DNA of 64,000 nucleotides, from assembly GCA_963750295.1 (NCBI GenBank), contig CAVVPY010000001.1, positions 248,001 through 312,000 on the forward strand, read 5' to 3'. The notes under the pieces were generated by a model. The model had not been told where the DNA came from and did no database searches. It was given only the letters and a program-made list of their open reading frames with translations. Source of the DNA: CAVVPY01 sp963750295. Its GTDB lineage: Bacteria; Actinomycetota; Actinomycetes; Mycobacteriales; Jatrophihabitantaceae. Below are positions 18,814 through 26,407 of this stretch, piece by piece; the first letter of the stretch is position 1, and each line of letters starts with the position of its first letter. The position numbers and the translations under genes were made by a program.

Positions 18814-19161
18814 TCAGAGTTGGAGGTGCAGACGTAGCGCGTCGTCGAGTTCGGCCATCAGCGGTGCGGGAACTCGTCCGATGGCGGGTCCGAGCCGTTC
18901 GACGCTGACCGATCTGACTTGCTCGGACTGGGCCTTCGAGTCGACCTTCAGGCCTGTCAGCTCGGCCGGCAGCAGCGTTTGGAACGGGTAGACCCGCACG
19001 GTGTTGCTGGTGAGGGGCACGACCGTTACTACTCCACGGCCCAACCGCTCAGCGCTCGCGTTCGCCCGGTCGTTGCTGACGATGACCGCGGGACGTCGCT
19101 TGTTCGACTCGGTGCCGCGAACAGGCTCAAGATCGGTCAGGCGAACCTCACCGCGCAACAT
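18814..19161 (-). CDS. MazF-type endoribonuclease toxin (module 3)
   Basis: 115-residue PemK/MazF-fold protein: MLRGEVRLTDLEPVRGTESN, then KRRPAVIVSNDRAN, VTVVPLTSNTVRVYPFQTLL and EQVRSVSVERLG with the C-terminal helix LDDALRLHLQL. Catalytic arginine and the conserved KRRP are present. The start ATG 19161 lies 14 bases inside the antitoxin gene. It is clearly different from the MazF at 16728, so the two modules are not a recent duplication. Confidence 0.88.
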   Translation of the reverse strand: MLRGEVRLTDLEPVRGTESNKRRPAVIVSNDRANASAERLGRGVVTVVPLTSNTVRVYPFQTLLPAELTGLKVDSKAQSEQVRSVSVERLGPAIGRVPAPLMAELDDALRLHLQL

Positions 19162-19378
19162 CGACCAGCCCGTCGGAGGCGGTGCCGTCCCAAGCCGCTT
19201 GCTCGCCTGATGACTCCCACTCGTCCCACGCCGCTGCGTAGTCGTCTTCGAGATCGGGCAGGCGGAGCATGCGGATCGCGTACTTGATCACGGCTGATCG
19301 TGACGGCAAGCCCGACGATCGGGCGTACTGATCGACGATCTCGACGTCCGCGTCGGGAAGGCTGACACTGAGTTTCAC
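19148..19378 (-). CDS. MazE-type ribbon-helix-helix antitoxin (module 3)
   Basis: 76-residue protein; the N-terminal ribbon MKLSVSLPDADVEIVDQYAR and helix LPSRSAVIKYAIRML form the DNA-binding domain, and the acidic tail EDDYAAAWDEWESSG binds toxin. Start is GTG 19378, exactly six bases after TAGCAT on the minus strand, again a leaderless layout. Confidence 0.86.
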   Translation of the reverse strand: MKLSVSLPDADVEIVDQYARSSGLPSRSAVIKYAIRMLRLPDLEDDYAAAWDEWESSGEQAAWDGTASDGLVDVAR

Positions 19379-19443
19379 ACCACAATGCTACCTCAGTAGT
19401 ACCGACATGCTTGTCGCAGCGGTGGTCGTCGCGACGGTGTGCG

Positions 19444-19470
19444 TGGCACCGCTGGTGCCATACTGGCACC
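19444..19470. promoter_or_regulatory. Triple alternating operator abutting the vapB start codon
   Basis: Three 7-base half-sites, TGGCACC (19444-19450), GGTGCCA (19454-19460) and TGGCACC (19464-19470), alternate in orientation with 3-base spacers, giving a 10-base helical period. The last one ends on the base before ATG 19471. CATACT (19459-19464), a -10 box six bases before the ATG, is embedded in it. This is the geometry expected for cooperative autorepression by a VapBC complex. Confidence 0.7.
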
Positions 19471-19701
19471 ATGAAGCGTATGAATCTGCGCGACGTACCC
19501 GAGGACGTCTACGACACGTTGTCCGCGGCGGCGTCGGCTAATCGTCAGTCGCTGAGTGCTTACGTCGTCGATCGGCTGACCGAAGCTGCTCATGTCGCCC
19601 GTCTCGGCGACTACCTCGCCACCTACCAGCCCGCGACTGGAACCGAGGTGTCGCTAGAGGACGCCGCCCGCGCTGTGCGTGAGGTCCGCGAAGCGTCGTG
19701 A
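19471..19701 (+). CDS. FitA-like ribbon-helix-helix VapB antitoxin (module 4)
   Basis: 76-residue antitoxin starting MKRMNLRDVPEDVYDTLSAA, with ANRQSLSAYVVDRLTEAA as the second helix, the FitA/VapB ribbon-helix-helix type common in actinobacteria. The start ATG 19471 follows CATACT by six bases, with an operator immediately before it. The stop overlaps the GTG start of the toxin gene (GTGA). Confidence 0.88.
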   Translation: MKRMNLRDVPEDVYDTLSAAASANRQSLSAYVVDRLTEAAHVARLGDYLATYQPATGTEVSLEDAARAVREVREAS

Positions 19702-20099
19702 GCATGGCGGTTGTGGATGCGTCGGCTCTGGTCGCGTTCTATCTCTCCGATGATCCGCGGCGCGGCGATGTGGTGAGCCGGCTTGGTCGCGGTGATGCCC
19801 TGTACGCCCCGTCGCACCTCGATGTCGAGGTCGTCTCGGCCCTACGTGGTCTGGTGTTGGCCAATCCGGTCTTGCAGCCGACCGTGCCGGCAGCGCTGCG
19901 TCATCTCAGCGGATTCCCGATTCGTCGCATGCCGCTGGCGCCGCACCTCGACCGCGTCTGGGAGCTACGCGCGAGCGTCACCGCCCACGACGCCGCGTAC
20001 GTTGCGCTCGCCGAGCAGCTTTCGGCCCCTGTCATCACCTGCGACGCCACGTTGGCAGCGGCCGGCGGAACCCGCTGCGCCTTCGATCTGATCGCTTGA
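19698..20099 (+). CDS. VapC-type PIN-domain toxin (module 4)
   Basis: 133-residue PIN-domain ribonuclease. Metal ligands are visible in AVVDASALVAFYL, LDVEVVSALRGLV, TAHDAAYVALAEQL and VITCDATLAAAGG. Start GTG 19698 overlaps the antitoxin stop; ATG 19704 is an alternative. It resembles the VapC at 17222 only in the PIN signature, so the modules were acquired separately. Confidence 0.9.
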   Translation: MSMAVVDASALVAFYLSDDPRRGDVVSRLGRGDALYAPSHLDVEVVSALRGLVLANPVLQPTVPAALRHLSGFPIRRMPLAPHLDRVWELRASVTAHDAAYVALAEQLSAPVITCDATLAAAGGTRCAFDLIA

Positions 20100-20152
20100 C
20101 CAAGATCAGGTCCGAGCACTCGATCCAGCGACGGTTGTCGGCGTCGCCCACC

Positions 20153-21430
20153 TCATAGCCCGACGGGGTGCGCGCTTCGCTCGCGGTCCGGCTCGATGCG
20201 GATCCGCGCCTCCATCTCCTTCAGTCGCCGGTAGTCAGCCTCGATCGCGTCCGGATCAGCGGCGGCAAGAATCACCCAGCCGAGGTAGGTCAGCAGGTCC
20301 ACCGTCTCCGGGACCACGTCGCCGGTGCCGTAGACGAAGTGGCTGTCGTACAGCGTTTCGAGGGCCGGGACGCCGGCGAACACCTCAGCGTTGGTCCAGA
20401 CGCCGGTGGTGGGCGCGGACAGGAACGCGGCGCACACGTGCTGGGCCAGGCGGTAGTCCGGCAGCACCTCGCCCCGCACCTGATGGGCGACCGTGCGAGA
20501 GATGTGGTTGCTGCCGGTGGCGAGCGCGGAGACCGTCTGGTGTCCGCCGCCCGCGGGCCGCTCGGCGATCTCGAGCAGTCGGGGGCCGTCCGGGGTGAGC
20601 ATCACCTCGGCGTGCCCGCAGCCGTTGCGGAAGCCAAGGGCGTCCAAGACCTGCTGCGTGTACTGCCAGACGGTGACCGCGTCCGGGTCGTCCGGGGCGA
20701 GGAAGTCGACGCGGTCGTAGATGCCGATGCGGTCACCGCGGCTGCCCTTGGTGTACCGACACACGTCCACCAGCCCGTGCCGCCCGTCCACCGAGTAGGA
20801 GTCCACCAGGTACTCGGTGCCGGCGGCGAACTCCTGGACGAGCAGTGCCTCGTTGCGTTCGGCGGTGGTGTTCACCTTGCCCACGATCTGCGCGAACAGC
20901 GCCCGCCAGTCGGCACCGGCCGGCACGAGGTGGACGTCCTCAGTCCCTCCGCTGCAGGGCGGCTTGACGACGAACTGAGACAGGGCCAGCCCGGTGTCCG
21001 CGAGCCACTTCTCGATCTCGTCCGGGTCCGCCGAGCAGAACTGTCGCAGGCACGGCACGCCCGCCACGGTCAGCGCGCGGGCCATCGCCCACTTGTCGCG
21101 GCGGGCCGCCGCGAGGCCGGGGACGTTCCCGGTGCCGGGCAGCACTTGCTCGACCAGTGCCTCGTACAGCCGTACGCCGGCCTCGCAACCAGGCACGAGG
21201 CACATCGGCCGCAGTTCGCGCAGCCGGGCGGCGACGCCGTCGACGCCGAGTTCCGAGACGCGCAGTACGTGTGCGAACGCGTCCGGGTGCCACGTCGACT
21301 GGGCGTTGAGCAGTTCGTCGGAGATGCTGATCACCGCGATGGTGTCGACGCCGGCCGCGGCGAACTCGGCCGGGAACAGAGCGCCGTTCAGCAGCGGGTC
21401 CACCACGGCTGCGTAACTAGGGACGGTCAT
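20153..21430 (-). CDS. ATP-grasp ligase B, last gene of the N-N bond cluster
   Basis: 425-residue ATP-grasp protein of the carboxylate-amine ligase superfamily. It has an N-terminal pre-ATP-grasp domain (ALFPAEFAAAGVDTIAVIS, LVPGCEAGVRLYEALVEQVL), the ATP-binding lobes (RDKWAMARALTVAGVP, FVVKPPCSGGTEDVHLVPAG, LLVQEFAAGTEYLVD) and metal-site residues in GCGHAEVMLTPDGPRLLEIAERPAGG. Such enzymes make amide or ester bonds through an acyl phosphate. The start lies 14 bases inside the exporter gene, so it is part of the operon. Substrate unknown; the context suggests coupling of a hydrazino or amino acid. Confidence 0.85.
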   Translation of the reverse strand: MTVPSYAAVVDPLLNGALFPAEFAAAGVDTIAVISISDELLNAQSTWHPDAFAHVLRVSELGVDGVAARLRELRPMCLVPGCEAGVRLYEALVEQVLPGTGNVPGLAAARRDKWAMARALTVAGVPCLRQFCSADPDEIEKWLADTGLALSQFVVKPPCSGGTEDVHLVPAGADWRALFAQIVGKVNTTAERNEALLVQEFAAGTEYLVDSYSVDGRHGLVDVCRYTKGSRGDRIGIYDRVDFLAPDDPDAVTVWQYTQQVLDALGFRNGCGHAEVMLTPDGPRLLEIAERPAGGGHQTVSALATGSNHISRTVAHQVRGEVLPDYRLAQHVCAAFLSAPTTGVWTNAEVFAGVPALETLYDSHFVYGTGDVVPETVDLLTYLGWVILAAADPDAIEADYRRLKEMEARIRIEPDRERSAHPVGL

Positions 21431-22634
21431 CGGTACTCCTGGAGATGGTGAGGCCGCCGAGCGCGACGGCGAGTGCGATGAGGGACAGTGCGCCCGACAG
21501 CAACCACGTCCGGTCGCCGAGCGCTGCGTAACTTGCCACGCCGAGGGTTGGGCCGATCACGGCACCGAGACTGAACATCACCTGCGTCGCGCCGATGTAG
21601 CGCGCACGCAGGTGGTCGGGCGCGACCAGGCCCGGGTAGGCGAACATCGTCGGCCCGGCCACGATCTCGGCGGCAGTCCACAGCACCGTGCCGAGAAGGA
21701 ATGCGGCCACGCCCAGCGGCAGCGCATAGCTGGCGTAACCGGTGCCGAGCAGCACGAAGCCCGCTCCCAGCACGGTGCGTACCGCCCACCGCTGCGTGGC
21801 CTTCGTGACCACCAGTTCGCAGGTGATCACGAGAAAACCGTTCAATGCCACGACCGCGCCGTACCAGAGTGTCGACAGCCCGTGGTCGCGCATCGCGAGC
21901 GGAAGCACCGCGAGGTACTGCACGTAGACCATCGAGTTGACGGCCATCGCGATGAGGAAGCGCACGAACTTCCGGTCGGCGAGCACAGCGCGGTAGCCGC
22001 CTGCCGTGCGCTCGCCGCTCGGAACCGGTCGACTGCCACGTGGCGGCAGCGCTACGGCCGCGATCACCGCGAACGCCGCGGTGACGGCAGCCTCGGACCA
22101 GAACAGCAGGTCGTAGGAGATCCCGACGAGGACCGCGCCGAGCAACGGCGCGACGGTCGTCCCGAGGTTGAGCGACCAGCGGTACAGCGCGAACACCATT
22201 ACCTGGCGTTCCTTCGGCGTCCCCTCGGTGAGCAGGGTCGCCGCCGCCGGTCGGTACAGCTGGCCGACGATCCCGACAGCAGTCACGGCAGCGAGCAGCG
22301 CCGGCACGTCGCGGACGTACAGCACGACGAGCAGCAACACGGCACTGCCCGTCATCGAGGCGATGGTGGCCAGCCGCGGCCCGAGCCGGTCGGCCAGGGC
22401 ACCCCCGGCCAGGACGCCGACAAGTCCGCCCGCGCCGAAGCAGCCGAGCGCGAGGCCGGCTTGCACGGTCGTGAACCCGCGCGCGGTGAGGAAGAGCACG
22501 AGGAACGTCTGCAGGAACGCGCCGAGCTTGTTGACGAAGGTGCCGAGCAGCACCGCCTTGACCGGTCTCGCCGACACGCGCCAGGTGTCGACGACGCGCG
22601 GGGCAGCGGCCGGGACGGTCGCTGTCGCGGTCAC
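21417..22634 (-). CDS. MFS transporter, probable exporter of the cluster product
   Basis: 405-residue major facilitator with 12 predicted hydrophobic segments. The cytoplasmic loop 2-3 motif appears as GGALADRLGPRLATI, and the second half begins near FVRFLIAMAVNSMVYVQYLAV. The drug:H+ antiporter look and the position between two ATP-grasp genes suggest export or self-protection. GTG 22634 overlaps the stop of the preceding ATP-grasp gene (GTGA); GTG 22637 is equally possible. Confidence 0.85.
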   Translation of the reverse strand: MTATATVPAAAPRVVDTWRVSARPVKAVLLGTFVNKLGAFLQTFLVLFLTARGFTTVQAGLALGCFGAGGLVGVLAGGALADRLGPRLATIASMTGSAVLLLVVLYVRDVPALLAAVTAVGIVGQLYRPAAATLLTEGTPKERQVMVFALYRWSLNLGTTVAPLLGAVLVGISYDLLFWSEAAVTAAFAVIAAVALPPRGSRPVPSGERTAGGYRAVLADRKFVRFLIAMAVNSMVYVQYLAVLPLAMRDHGLSTLWYGAVVALNGFLVITCELVVTKATQRWAVRTVLGAGFVLLGTGYASYALPLGVAAFLLGTVLWTAAEIVAGPTMFAYPGLVAPDHLRARYIGATQVMFSLGAVIGPTLGVASYAALGDRTWLLSGALSLIALAVALGGLTISRSTDDRP

Positions 22635-23845
22635 CACCGGCTCCCGACCCGCAGCCCGGCGACGGCGGCGTCGATGGCGGCAGCGCACTCGGCGGCGCTG
22701 CCGGCGACGGCGGTCACGTAGGCGATCCGGCCGGTCACCGTGCCGGCGGGCGGCGGTGCGTACGTACGGCCCGGCGCGGCGAGCACCATCGTGGTGTCCA
22801 CCGCCGAGGGCAGCGCGCCGGTGAACCGCACGTCCTCGACAGCCGTGGGCTCGTCCGGATACACGAAGCGCACCGCGCCGCACAGCTTCTCGTCCTGGAC
22901 GGGGTCCGGCGCACGCCCGCAGGCGATCGCCGCGGCCGCCAGCCCGGCATCCATCCCTGTGGTCCGCAGGCCCAGGTACGGGATCAGGTCCCCGCCGATC
23001 CGGCCGTTGATCTCGATGATTCTCGGCCCGGCCGGGGTCAAACGCAGTTCGGTGTGGGTGACACCGGCGCGCATGCCGATCGCGGCGTGCGCGCGGGTGA
23101 GGATGTCGAGCATCTCGACGTCGGTGAGGAGCGGGTCGGCGCCGTCGACGGTGTGCCCGACCTCCTCGAAGTACGGGGCGTAGCCGAGCAGCTTGCGGGC
23201 CACACAGAGGAGCTGGACCTGCCCGTCGAACACCGCCGCGTCGACGCTGATCTCCGGACCGGTCGCGTACTCCTCGACGAGTACCGACTGCTCGTGCACC
23301 GGTGCGCCGGGCACCGTGGTGTCGTGCGCGAAACGGAACTGGTCGCGCAGCGCCGAGTCGTCCTCGACCAGGACGACACCGAGGGAAGCGGCCAGCGCGC
23401 GTGGCTTGAGCACCACCGGGTAACCGATCCGGTCGGCCGCGGCCAGCGCGCCGGCCACGTCCGCCACGAGGACGGAGGCCGGTTGCGGGACGCCGGCCGC
23501 GGCCAGCGCTGCCCGGGTCAGGTGCTTGTCGCGGCAGCGGGCGATCGCGGCCGGTGTCGGGCCGGGCAGGCCGAGCGCGGCGGACAGGTCGGCGGCTGCC
23601 TGGATCCGTCCCTCGTCCCAGCACAGGACGCCGTCCAGCGGTGCGGCCAGCCGCTGCGCCGCGGCGGTCATCGCTTCGACGTCGAGCGTGCTCGCCAGCA
23701 CCGTCCACCCGCTGAGGTAGTGCCGCTCCCACGTCGGCTCCACCGTGCTGAACAGGTGGACGCGGTACCCGTCGGCGATCGAGCGCAGCAGGTACTCGCG
23801 AAACTCACGGACCCCCGTGCCGACCAGCAGCAGGTTGCGTTTCAT
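22631..23845 (-). CDS. ATP-grasp ligase A of the N-N bond cluster
   Basis: 404-residue ATP-grasp enzyme, distinct from ligase B. It begins MKRNLLLVGTGVREFREYLL, contains RCRDKHLTRAALAAAGVPQP, the ATP loop YPVVLKPRALAASLGVVLVE, LVEEYATGPEISVDAAVFDG and the metal-binding THTELRLTPAGPRIIEINGRIGG, as in biotin-carboxylase-like and L-amino-acid ligases. ATG 23845 has a GGAG ribosome site and overlaps the stop of the 106-residue gene by four bases. Two different ATP-grasp enzymes in one operon suggest two successive ligations. Confidence 0.87.
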   Translation of the reverse strand: MKRNLLLVGTGVREFREYLLRSIADGYRVHLFSTVEPTWERHYLSGWTVLASTLDVEAMTAAAQRLAAPLDGVLCWDEGRIQAAADLSAALGLPGPTPAAIARCRDKHLTRAALAAAGVPQPASVLVADVAGALAAADRIGYPVVLKPRALAASLGVVLVEDDSALRDQFRFAHDTTVPGAPVHEQSVLVEEYATGPEISVDAAVFDGQVQLLCVARKLLGYAPYFEEVGHTVDGADPLLTDVEMLDILTRAHAAIGMRAGVTHTELRLTPAGPRIIEINGRIGGDLIPYLGLRTTGMDAGLAAAAIACGRAPDPVQDEKLCGAVRFVYPDEPTAVEDVRFTGALPSAVDTTMVLAAPGRTYAPPPAGTVTGRIAYVTAVAGSAAECAAAIDAAVAGLRVGSRW

Positions 23846-24162
23846 GGTGTCTCCTCGATGATCGAGATGCCGGCGGTGCCGTCGCTGCGGCGCCACCGTT
23901 CGGTCAGCCGGATTCGGCCGTCTGCGAGTCGGGTCGGCGTCGAACGGACCGTGCCCCCGACGAACTCGCCGGATGCCAGCACCTCGCAGTAGGCGGCCGT
24001 GATGACGCCGGACTCGTCGGTGCGTCCGACGAGGGCTCCGGCCCGCACGGCCGCACCACCGATCTCGGCGCTGACCAGGCCCTCGCGCTGCATGTAGCGG
24101 CCCCAGGCCGCTGTGCCGTCGGTCGGGACGAAGGTGCGCCCGTCGTAGTCGATCAGCTCCAT
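23842..24162 (-). CDS. Small beta-rich protein of the N-N bond cluster
   Basis: 106-residue protein, MELIDYDGRTFVPTDGTAAW to ISIIEETP, made almost entirely of short strands. The C-terminal half (GGTVRSTPTRLADGRIRLTE, then RWRRSDGTAGISIIEE) matches in my memory a family of about 105-residue proteins often labelled N-acetylglutamate synthase without evidence. It has no catalytic motif I can name. It overlaps the hydroxylase gene by 10 bases and ligase A by four, so it is a real member of the operon. A lipocalin-like binding role is a guess. Confidence 0.75.
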   Translation of the reverse strand: MELIDYDGRTFVPTDGTAAWGRYMQREGLVSAEIGGAAVRAGALVGRTDESGVITAAYCEVLASGEFVGGTVRSTPTRLADGRIRLTERWRRSDGTAGISIIEETP

Positions 24163-25412
24163 CGGACCGGGCACAGCTCGTCCTCGACGGTGAACAACTG
24201 GCGTTCGAGGAGGGAGTTGATGACGAGCGCGGACCGGACCGCGAGCAGCGTCAGGTTCGCGTCCGGGATACCGTGCGTGAAGCGCGCCCGGTTCATCGCG
24301 TAGATGCGATGCGTGTCCGGACCCTTCCAGCGCACCGAGTAGTCCGGTTCGATGATCATCTCGCCGGAGTCGTCGGTGTCGAGCCGCTCCTGCAGCCGCG
24401 CTGCGATCGGTACCGGCGCGACCTCGCGACCAGCCGCGACGACGACGTAGGACGCGATGTGCTCCTCTGTCGTCTCGGGCGTGACCGCGGTGAGTGCGAT
24501 CCCGTAGCCGTGCAGGCCTGCGGTGACGACGTCGCGCGCGGGCAGCAGCGTGATCGGGAAGCGTCCCAGCTCGAGCATGCCGTCGTAGTTCGCGTGGTAC
24601 AGGGTGCGCAGGGCACCGGGGGTGAGCGCGTCGCCGGTCGGGTTCTGCTCCTCCACGAGCCGGCGCCGGGTGGGCAGCGACAGTTGCTGCAGGAACTGCT
24701 GGTGCGCCGGCCGGTAGAACTCGTTGGCCACCGGCGAGTCGTCGATGGTCATGAACCACTGGCGGCGGCCGAGCCACCGGATGTCGCGGAAGCCCGCGCC
24801 GCGCAGCCGCAGCACGGCCTCCAGTCCGGTCTGCCCGCCACCGACGACCGCCACCGGCGCGTCCAGGTCCGCGCTCATCGCCGGCAGATGTGCCGCGAGG
24901 TGGTCGGCGACGAAGAGCCGATCGCCGGCGGCGGCCTCGAACTGCGGCGGCAGCGTGGACCGGGTGCCGACCCCGAGCACGAGGTGGTCGGACGTGCCCA
25001 CGACCTCGCCCCGCGAGATCGTCACGAAGCCCACGCCCTCGACGAAGTCGACCGTGTCGACAGGCGCGTCGTAGTGGATTCCGTTGATGCGCTCGGCCGC
25101 CCAGGCGAGGTAGCGCATGTACTCGGCGCGCGGGATGAAGTCGAACTGCGCGTTGAGCAGTGCGAACAGGCGACCCTCGGTGACGAGGTAGTTGAGGAAG
25201 GTGAGCCGATGGGTCGGGTCGACCATGCTCACCAGGTCCTTCAGCCACGAGGTCTGCATGCGTGCGCCGCTGTTGAGCAGGCTCTCGTGCCACCGCGAGG
25301 CGGGGGCGCGGTCGAAGAGCGCGATGCTGCGGTCGGTGTGCGTCTGCAGGAGCGCGGCCAGGCTCAGGTTTGCCGGGCCGGCCCCCACCGCGACGACGTC
25401 GTAGTGCGTCAT
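24153..25412 (-). CDS. Lysine/ornithine N-hydroxylase (FAD- and NADPH-dependent)
   Basis: 419-residue class B flavin monooxygenase of the IucD/SidA/PvdA family, which hydroxylates the side-chain amine of lysine or ornithine. Diagnostic features are the FAD loop VAVGAGPANLSLAALLQTH, the substrate-side MQTSWLKDLVSMVDPTHRL with FLNYL, the NADPH loop VAVVGGGQTGLEAVLRL and the C-terminal DANLTLLAVRSALVINSLL. ATG 25412 overlaps the stop of the oxidase gene by four bases. No siderophore synthetase is nearby; in this context the product is expected to be N6-hydroxylysine, the substrate of hydrazine synthetases. Confidence 0.9.
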   Translation of the reverse strand: MTHYDVVAVGAGPANLSLAALLQTHTDRSIALFDRAPASRWHESLLNSGARMQTSWLKDLVSMVDPTHRLTFLNYLVTEGRLFALLNAQFDFIPRAEYMRYLAWAAERINGIHYDAPVDTVDFVEGVGFVTISRGEVVGTSDHLVLGVGTRSTLPPQFEAAAGDRLFVADHLAAHLPAMSADLDAPVAVVGGGQTGLEAVLRLRGAGFRDIRWLGRRQWFMTIDDSPVANEFYRPAHQQFLQQLSLPTRRRLVEEQNPTGDALTPGALRTLYHANYDGMLELGRFPITLLPARDVVTAGLHGYGIALTAVTPETTEEHIASYVVVAAGREVAPVPIAARLQERLDTDDSGEMIIEPDYSVRWKGPDTHRIYAMNRARFTHGIPDANLTLLAVRSALVINSLLERQLFTVEDELCPVRWS

Positions 25413-26407
25413 GAGTGCTGTCCAATCAGGATCGGTGTTGACAGGAGCGCCGTCGCGGCGCGACTGCTGGCGGCGAGTGCGGATTTCGCAGCGCCGCCGG
25501 ATCCGCCGGTAAAGGTGTGGGTGCGTGCGCCGGCGGGGCGCAGGTCGAGGACGGCCTCGCGGCCGTAACAGTCGGCGGCCGACACGGTGCGCAGCGCCGG
25601 GCCGAGGTCCAGGCCGGGGAAGCGCAGGGCGGCCAGTCGGGCGGCTCGCGCCGCGAGGGACGGGTCGAACCGCGGGCAGTCCGGGTCGACGTCCCAGTCG
25701 TCGGTCGGCAGGCCGAGCAGCATCCCGTCCGCGTGCGGCCGCCCGTACAGCCCGGTCGTCGCGTCGCAGAACGGGGTCGGTCGGCGGCCGCCGGCGCGGT
25801 GCACGGCGTACTGCACGGTCTTCGTGCGCAGCGGTTGCGCGGCCAGGCCCAGGCTCGCCAGCACCGCGGGCGTCCACGCTCCGGCCGCGACCACGGTCAG
25901 GTCCGCCCGTCCCGGCGGGACGGTGTGCAGCGAGACCGTGCGCCGGCCGGCGAGGTCGTCGACCAGGGCGTCGCGGAGCGCAGCAGGGTCGAGATAACCG
26001 GCGCGCCGTTCGACGAGTGCGCCGGATCCGGCCGGCAGCCCGTGCCAGCCGAGCGCAGCCAGTTCGTCGGCAGATCGCAGGGCGACCGAACCGGGTAGCT
26101 GACGGTCGATGTCCGCGGCGGCGGGGCGCAGGGTGTCCAGGTGCGGCTCAGCCCACACCGACGACGTCTCGCGGTAGTGCGCCCAGGCGCGCAGCCGCTC
26201 GTCGGTCTCGAGTTCCAGCAGCGACGCGATCGCGAGGTTGCGCTGGGCGCGGGTGGGTTCGTAGCCCCGGATGACGCCGCCGGACACGCTGGTTGCGTCC
26301 TGGCGGCGCGCCGGCCCGAGCACCAGGTCGACCGTTGTGCCCGCACGGGCCAGCCGCCAGGCGAGCAGCGACCCCGCGATGCCGGAGCCGATGACGCAGA
26401 CCCTCAT
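25409..26407 (-). CDS. FAD-dependent amine/amino acid oxidase (DAO family)
   Basis: 332-residue D-amino-acid-oxidase-type flavoprotein: dinucleotide loop MRVCVIGSGIAGSLLAWRLA, SGGVIRGYEPTRAQRN, the substrate-facing strands around PLRTKTVQYAVHR, GLYGRPHADGMLLGLP and the C-terminal FAD contact GGSGGAAKSALAASSRAA. In known hydrazine pathways a DAO-like enzyme (for example Spb39) cleaves the lysine-hydrazine intermediate to release the free hydrazino acid. Start and stop overlap both neighbours by four bases, so it is translated in step with the hydroxylase and the synthetase-like gene. Confidence 0.88.
   Translation of the reverse strand: MRVCVIGSGIAGSLLAWRLARAGTTVDLVLGPARRQDATSVSGGVIRGYEPTRAQRNLAIASLLELETDERLRAWAHYRETSSVWAEPHLDTLRPAAADIDRQLPGSVALRSADELAALGWHGLPAGSGALVERRAGYLDPAALRDALVDDLAGRRTVSLHTVPPGRADLTVVAAGAWTPAVLASLGLAAQPLRTKTVQYAVHRAGGRRPTPFCDATTGLYGRPHADGMLLGLPTDDWDVDPDCPRFDPSLAARAARLAALRFPGLDLGPALRTVSAADCYGREAVLDLRPAGARTHTFTGGSGGAAKSALAASSRAATALLSTPILIGQHS

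Noticed and set aside
24153..25412. Siderophore biosynthesis (hydroxamate) as the role of the N-hydroxylase
   Set aside because: No IucA/IucC, NRPS, acyltransferase or iron-uptake genes are nearby; the cupin/MetRS/DAO neighbours fit N-N bond formation better.
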